Source of the DNA: Citrobacter amalonaticus | Lineage (GTDB): Bacteria; Pseudomonadota; Gammaproteobacteria; Enterobacterales; Enterobacteriaceae | DNA: 64,000 nucleotides | Assembly: GCA_028994555.1 (NCBI GenBank) | Contig: JARDVN010000001.1 | Coordinates: 248,001 to 312,000, forward strand | Direction: 5' to 3' | Shown: positions 60,653-64,000 of the stretch, piece by piece | Numbering within the stretch: position 1 is the first letter of the stretch | Layout of the letters: every line of letters starts with the position of its first letter | Position numbers and translations under genes: made by a program | The notes under the pieces: model-generated | Seen by the model: the letters and a program-made list of their open reading frames with translations, nothing else | Databases searched by the model: none | What the model was told of the DNA's origin: nothing

Positions 60653-60684
60653 TGAGTATAAACACATAATCGTGTTTATACTCA
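60653..60684. promoter_or_regulatory. Large perfect palindrome upstream of the XRE gene
   Basis: TGAGTATAAACAC and its exact reverse complement are separated by 6 bases (13-bp arms, 32 bases in all). It lies 48 bases before the XRE start and beyond the RelE-type gene's stop. It is the likely operator of the XRE protein. Confidence 0.7.
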
Positions 60685-60718
60685 CTAATCAACACCCTTG
60701 AACGCAAAGAAAATCTCT

Positions 60719-60994
60719 TCATCGTTCTTCTCTGGTATGCCAGAGATCCACGATATAAATGTCATTGTCACGAAGTTCGTAGTGAACCTCATAGTCATCA
60801 AATAACACTTTTCGGACTTCCCGAGGTTCATACCGAGTCTGCTGTACGCCAATAGCCGGATGCGCTGTAAGACCAGCACAGCCAGTAATCAGGCGATCCA
60901 AAACGTCATCGGCGTGCTGGCGACTGTACTGAAGGGCAAAACGGTAGATACGTTCCAGGTCATCCTGAGCTTTAAGCGTCCAGTAAATTTCCAT
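60719..60994 (-). CDS. Type II toxin, RelE/ParE family
   Basis: The 91-residue basic protein has the ParE/RelE layout Trp-Thr-Leu-Lys-Ala-Gln-Asp-Asp-Leu-Glu-Arg-Ile-Tyr near the start, Arg-Lys-Val-Leu-Phe-Asp-Asp-Tyr-Glu-Val-His-Tyr in the middle and Leu-Trp-His-Thr-Arg-Glu-Glu-Arg at the end. It would act on ribosome-bound mRNA or on gyrase; which cannot be told. It begins 3 bases after the antitoxin stop. Confidence 0.88.
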   Translation of the reverse strand: MEIYWTLKAQDDLERIYRFALQYSRQHADDVLDRLITGCAGLTAHPAIGVQQTRYEPREVRKVLFDDYEVHYELRDNDIYIVDLWHTREER

Positions 60995-60997
60995 TTA

Positions 60998-61246
60998 TCA
61001 GGATTTCTTTAAGCGATTAGCAAAATCCACCATGTCCGAGTGGCTCACCACGCGACCGGCATCCACATCCGCAAGACCGGCCTGGATGCTCTGGTGACGC
61101 CGTTCTCTTTCGGCCAGCATACTGGTCAACGCTTCCTTAATAATCCAGCTTTTAGAACGATCTAACTCAATTGCCAGATTCTCAACAGCAGCGGCCAATT
61201 CAATAGGTATCTGTGCGCTGATGGTTTGTTTAGTAAGCGAACCCAT
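60998..61246 (-). CDS. Type II antitoxin, ribbon-helix-helix (ParD/CopG type)
   Basis: The 82-residue protein begins Met-Gly-Ser-Leu-Thr-Lys-Gln-Thr-Ile-Ser-Ala-Gln-Ile-Pro, a typical RHH strand. Helices with Arg-Ser-Lys-Ser-Trp-Ile-Ile-Lys-Glu-Ala and an acidic, flexible C-terminus that would wrap the toxin follow. I chose ATG 61246 with GAGGT 7 bases upstream. It is first in a tight two-gene unit with the toxin. Confidence 0.88.
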   Translation of the reverse strand: MGSLTKQTISAQIPIELAAAVENLAIELDRSKSWIIKEALTSMLAERERRHQSIQAGLADVDAGRVVSHSDMVDFANRLKKS

Positions 61247-61322
61247 AGGGATTACCTCGTTTAATAACATTTAATAACTCCTATTAATATTAGCATAGAG
61301 GTGCCTATAAAAACATCACATC

Positions 61323-62156
61323 TCATTTCGCAGGCAACATCCCCGGAAAGTGCTTTGCCACGATATCATTCATCTTATCCACCAGATCCAGACGCTTAAA
61401 AGTGATATGCCCACTGCCCTTTTGAAAGTACCGAATAGTGAACAACTCATCTTCGAAAATCTGCTGATGCGGATTATCGCGCACAAAATCCATAAACCGG
61501 ATGGAGACATCATGCCGGTTATCGGGAATGGTTTTACCATCCAGCAGGTAGAGCATTCGCTCCAGATCGGCTAATTGGTCGCGCCGCCAGCCCCAGTTCA
61601 AACTGAAGCCCCATCTGTCATGCTTCACCAGATTGTTGACGATAATCTTCTTACCGAAGTAACAGGGATTATTGGTTTTGTAGTCCCAGCTTAACCCTTT
61701 AAATACATTGATAATCCCACGTTCGAAAACATCCTGTTTATTGTGGTGGAGTTGTTCAAAGGTACTTAGGATGTTGGCTTCACTGATGGCCGGAAGATCG
61801 CCCTCTTCGAGGTTTTTAGCCCACTGGCTGCGGGCTTCGGCATCCATCAAGGTCAACATCCCGGACTTCAGCATGAGATCGCGCCAGATACTGCGATCGA
61901 TATTGCGTGTAATCACCGGAATCGCTTTATCGACTGGTTGCATCAGCCAGCAGTCAAAGGAATGGCCCTGTCGCATCGCCCAATGCTCCGCCACATCACC
62001 ACCGATGCTGGAGGTTAGCCGTGAGATATCATCAAGCTTATGGATCAGGATTTCTATCAGGCTCAGCGCAGCATCACGCCCTGTGACGATGCGTTCTATA
62101 CTGGTTGAGCAAATTAGCTCATTATGATCGGTTAAAACTTCAGCTTCTGTTTGCAT
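61323..62156 (-). CDS. DUF4942 domain protein
   Basis: The 277-residue protein fits the DUF4942 family found next to cbtA in CP4-type islands (Ile-Trp-Arg-Asp-Leu-Met-Leu-Lys-Ser-Gly, Val-Phe-Lys-Gly-Leu-Ser-Trp-Asp-Tyr-Lys-Thr-Asn, Phe-Gly-Lys-Lys-Ile). Its function is not known. I chose ATG 62156 (Met-Gln-Thr-Glu-Ala-Glu), as family members start; the longer frame has no support. It lies 114 bases after cbtA on the same strand. Confidence 0.82.
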   Translation of the reverse strand: MQTEAEVLTDHNELICSTSIERIVTGRDAALSLIEILIHKLDDISRLTSSIGGDVAEHWAMRQGHSFDCWLMQPVDKAIPVITRNIDRSIWRDLMLKSGMLTLMDAEARSQWAKNLEEGDLPAISEANILSTFEQLHHNKQDVFERGIINVFKGLSWDYKTNNPCYFGKKIIVNNLVKHDRWGFSLNWGWRRDQLADLERMLYLLDGKTIPDNRHDVSIRFMDFVRDNPHQQIFEDELFTIRYFQKGSGHITFKRLDLVDKMNDIVAKHFPGMLPAK

Positions 62157-62270
62157 GATATTTTGTCCGTAAAAAGCAAACACGCCTGCCGGGAATGGCA
62201 AGCGCATTATGCAATGAGTAAATAAGGAAGACAGATCGGGAATGTAATTCGGGAAGGAGGCTCGCAAGAT

Positions 62271-62612
62271 TCAGCGTGTCGAAAGATTATGGCCTTGTCG
62301 TAATAACCCCATTGCCTGTCGCGCCCGCAAAATGTCTACAGCCCGCAGATAAGGCGATTGTTCCTGCCAGCTAAATCCTTTGCGATCGATACGAACGAGT
62401 TCGTATTTTTCCACCAGAAAGTTCACGGCATCGGCAAGAGTAACGCCTGCGTTGATATGTTCCTGAATGACTGTTTCATCGCAGAATGGCGTGTCACTCA
62501 GGGCCAGGCCATAGTGTTGTGCAAGTAGACGGGTAAGTAACATCTGCCAGACGGCCACAGGCGACGGGCATGGCTTCGCTACCCGCTGATTTGTTGCAGG
62601 AGAGGTGTTCAT
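62271..62612 (-). CDS. cbtA: CbtA/YkfI/YeeV family type IV toxin
   Basis: The 113-residue protein has the CbtA core [23 protein letters not shown] and [10 protein letters not shown]. Family members block FtsZ and MreB assembly. The C-terminus (Gly-Leu-Leu-Arg-Gln-Gly-His-Asn) is shorter than the 124-residue E. coli YeeV. The partner antitoxin is encoded just before it. Confidence 0.92.
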   Translation of the reverse strand: MNTSPATNQRVAKPCPSPVAVWQMLLTRLLAQHYGLALSDTPFCDETVIQEHINAGVTLADAVNFLVEKYELVRIDRKGFSWQEQSPYLRAVDILRARQAMGLLRQGHNLSTR

Positions 62613-62647
62613 GATGTTGTTCTCGTAGAAGTGGAAGTTAAAATCGG

Positions 62648-62992
62648 TCAGCGTTGAGTGGGGTAAATGGTGATGTAAACGTAGCCACAGGAGCCGAGCG
62701 TATCGGCTTCACAGGTTAATCTCTTCGCATACAGCGTGACGCAGTGCTGGTGCCGGGGATTAAGTTCTCCGCTGGTGAGCATGAGTTCCATTTGCTTCAC
62801 CAACAAGGGGAAAGCCTGGTTGAGATGGCGTAAATCAGCTTTACTGAACTGACCAATTATGCTGGCCCGATCGGCGAGGTAATGCAGGCGGTTGCCTTCC
62901 TGCACCAGACGGGCCCCGAAATGTGGTGTGATGTCGCATTTCAGTCCCCATCGCAGCGTATCCACTACTTCATTGGCTGTGTCTTTTTTCAT
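62648..62992 (-). CDS. cbeA: CbeA/YeeU family type IV antitoxin
   Basis: The 114-residue protein matches the YeeU family: [20 protein letters not shown] and [18 protein letters not shown]. In this system the antitoxin stabilises FtsZ/MreB polymers rather than binding the toxin. AAGGAACACAAAC precedes the ATG. Confidence 0.93.
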   Translation of the reverse strand: MKKDTANEVVDTLRWGLKCDITPHFGARLVQEGNRLHYLADRASIIGQFSKADLRHLNQAFPLLVKQMELMLTSGELNPRHQHCVTLYAKRLTCEADTLGSCGYVYITIYPTQR

Positions 62993-63015
62993 GTTTGTGT
63001 TCCTTTTACTGAAGG

Positions 63016-63237
63016 TTAATTGAGGCTGACACAGCGCAGGATGATATGAGGCCCCTGACGGTCCTGTCGGCGCTCAGCAAAAACTGCCAGCACACCTCGA
63101 ATATCCTGCACTTCCCGACCGTAGTAATGGCAGACGCTGCCGGACCAGTGATATTTGCCCGTACAGAAGCGAGACAACCAGGATTCAGAATGCTGGCGGT
63201 ATATCGCCATTGCCTGACGTTTGCTTATGATTTTCAT
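63016..63237 (-). CDS. yeeT: DUF987 family protein, YeeT-like
   Basis: The 73-residue protein matches YeeT in length and in Phe-Cys-Thr-Gly-Lys-Tyr-His-Trp and Tyr-Gly-Arg-Glu-Val-Gln-Asp-Ile-Arg-Gly-Val-Leu-Ala-Val-Phe-Ala-Glu-Arg. Function is not known. I chose ATG 63237 with AGGAG 7 bases upstream. It lies between radC and cbeA as in CP4-44. Confidence 0.9.
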   Translation of the reverse strand: MKIISKRQAMAIYRQHSESWLSRFCTGKYHWSGSVCHYYGREVQDIRGVLAVFAERRQDRQGPHIILRCVSLN

Positions 63238-63247
63238 CAATATTCTC

Positions 63248-63721
63248 CTACAGCCAGCCTCTTTCCGCGAACGACAACGCATCACCATCACCGATGATGA
63301 AATGATCCAGCACTCGGATATCCACCAGAGTCAGTGCATTCACTATCCGGGAAGTAATCGTTCGGTCTGCTTTACTGGCATCTGTTATTCCAGATGGATG
63401 GTTATGAGCGAGGATCACCGCTGCCGCGTTGTGGTGTAGTGCAGATTTCACAATTTCACGGGGATGGACTTCGGTGTGGTTAATCGTGCCAAGGAATAGC
63501 GTTTCATGTTCCAGCAGACGATGCTGGTTATCGAGATAGAGCACGACAAAAACCTCACGTTCCTGCCGTCCCAGATGCAGTTGCAGCCAGCTTTTCGTAC
63601 AACTCGTGTCAAGGAATTGCTCGCCGGGCTGGCGCTGGTATTTCTCCAGCAGTCGCATAGCGCGACGGATAATACGTTGCTCATTGACTGGAAAAGCCGG
63701 AGGTAATATCAGTTCAGACAT
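63248..63721 (-). CDS. RadC-family JAB/MPN-domain protein (YeeS/YkfG type)
   Basis: The 157-residue protein has the JAMM metal-site motif His-Asn-His-Pro-Ser-Gly followed by Asp near residue 118, a catalytic Glu upstream and the end Ala-Leu-Ser-Phe-Ala-Glu-Arg-Gly-Trp. RadC-like proteins were once linked to repair, but their role is unclear. AAGGAG lies close before ATG 63721. It is part of the CP4-44-like gene string. Confidence 0.92.
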   Translation of the reverse strand: MSELILPPAFPVNEQRIIRRAMRLLEKYQRQPGEQFLDTSCTKSWLQLHLGRQEREVFVVLYLDNQHRLLEHETLFLGTINHTEVHPREIVKSALHHNAAAVILAHNHPSGITDASKADRTITSRIVNALTLVDIRVLDHFIIGDGDALSFAERGWL

Positions 63722-63791
63722 GGAAACTCCTTAAAATAAAAAGCCCCATAGCAGCAAGCTACAGGGCTATAAACAGAGATGAGTATGTGAT

Positions 63792-64000
63792 TCATGAGGC
63801 GAGTTTCAGCATGTTCTCTGCCATCACCCACAGGGCTTGATTAAGCTTCACATCGCCATCGATCCCCTTAATAGCGCGGGTATGTGTGCGTCCTCCTTTC
63901 GCATTGCGCCCGTTCAGACCACCTTTAATCAGGTTCTCCTGAATGCGCTGATAGGTTGTCCAGAGGTCACCGGACTCATCCTGCCAGCGACGGGGAGCCA
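63792..64000 (-). CDS. DUF932 domain protein, C-terminal part (YafZ/YfjQ type), runs off the window
   Basis: Sixty-nine codons are present, ending Gln-Ala-Leu-Trp-Val-Met-Ala-Glu-Asn-Met-Leu-Lys-Leu-Ala-Ser and preceded by Arg-Thr-His-Thr-Arg-Ala-Ile-Lys-Gly-Ile-Asp. This is the conserved tail of the phage/plasmid-related DUF932 family that precedes radC in CP4-type prophages. The start lies beyond 64000. Confidence 0.85.
   Translation of the reverse strand, partial: APRRWQDESGDLWTTYQRIQENLIKGGLNGRNAKGGRTHTRAIKGIDGDVKLNQALWVMAENMLKLAS

Noticed and set aside
1..64000. CRISPR arrays, insertion sequences, rRNA or tRNA genes
   Set aside because: No regularly spaced repeats, transposase genes with terminal repeats, or tRNA/rRNA sequence were recognised on either strand.

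Overview
The window looks like a chromosome segment from an Enterobacteriaceae member close to Citrobacter/Salmonella/Escherichia; I favour Citrobacter but the sequence alone does not fix the species. From 1 to about 34 kb it follows the E. coli K-12 order yjjA-opgB-lgoD-lgoR-(lgoT position)-tsr-btsT-yjiX-yjiA-[immigration control region]-yjiS-yjiR-rpn-mdtM-yjiN-yjiM-yjiL-yjiK-yjiJ, with local replacements. All comparisons with E. coli or Salmonella proteins are from memory, not from a search.

Layout. 0-12 kb: osmoregulated glucan phosphoglycerol transferase (opgB), the L-galactonate pair lgoD/lgoR with a TRAP transporter (dctPQM) where E. coli has lgoT, the serine chemoreceptor tsr and an Ldh-family oxidoreductase. 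12-15.4 kb: pyruvate transporter btsT with CRP and BtsR-type sites, yjiX and yjiA. 15.4-18.1 kb: a MarR/HlyD/aromatic-acid-exporter-like efflux operon where K-12 carries hsd/mrr. 18.2-24.3 kb: yjiS, MocR-type yjiR, an Rpn nuclease gene with a strong internal start for a probable within-gene antitoxin, an AraC/LysE pair and mdtM. 24.5-28.1 kb: a LysR-controlled symporter plus MetC-like lyase. 28.1-34.2 kb: yjiN, DUF2164, the yjiM/yjiL/DUF3343 2-hydroxyacyl-CoA dehydratase-type system, yjiK and yjiJ. 34.2-43 kb is accessory: a small ribbon-helix-helix/membrane pair, a LecA(PA-IL)-like lectin-fold protein, a sigma-54-type catabolic operon (CoA transferase, HMG-CoA-lyase-like enzyme, MFS permease) divergent from a PrpR-like activator, and an orphan AT-rich fimbrial adhesin. 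43.2-49.4 kb: xylonate/xyloside genes (xynR, yagH, yagG, yagF). 49.6-59.5 kb: a full AI-2 system (cupin-lsrK-lsrR divergent from lsrACDBFGE, including the Salmonella-type lsrE). 59.8-64 kb: a CP4-44-like island module (XRE regulator, RelE/ParE pair, DUF4942, cbtA/cbeA, yeeT, radC, DUF932) that runs off the end.

One caution governs the whole annotation. Twenty-three otherwise well-conserved genes are interrupted at 33 places, and every break lies in a mononucleotide run, nearly always one base too long. Removing those bases restores lengths equal to the E. coli proteins (LgoD 340, BtsT 716, YjiX 67, YjiM 383, YagF 655, LsrK 530, LsrB 340, LsrF 291 residues). I therefore report these genes as whole CDSs with probable homopolymer sequencing errors, not as pseudogenes.
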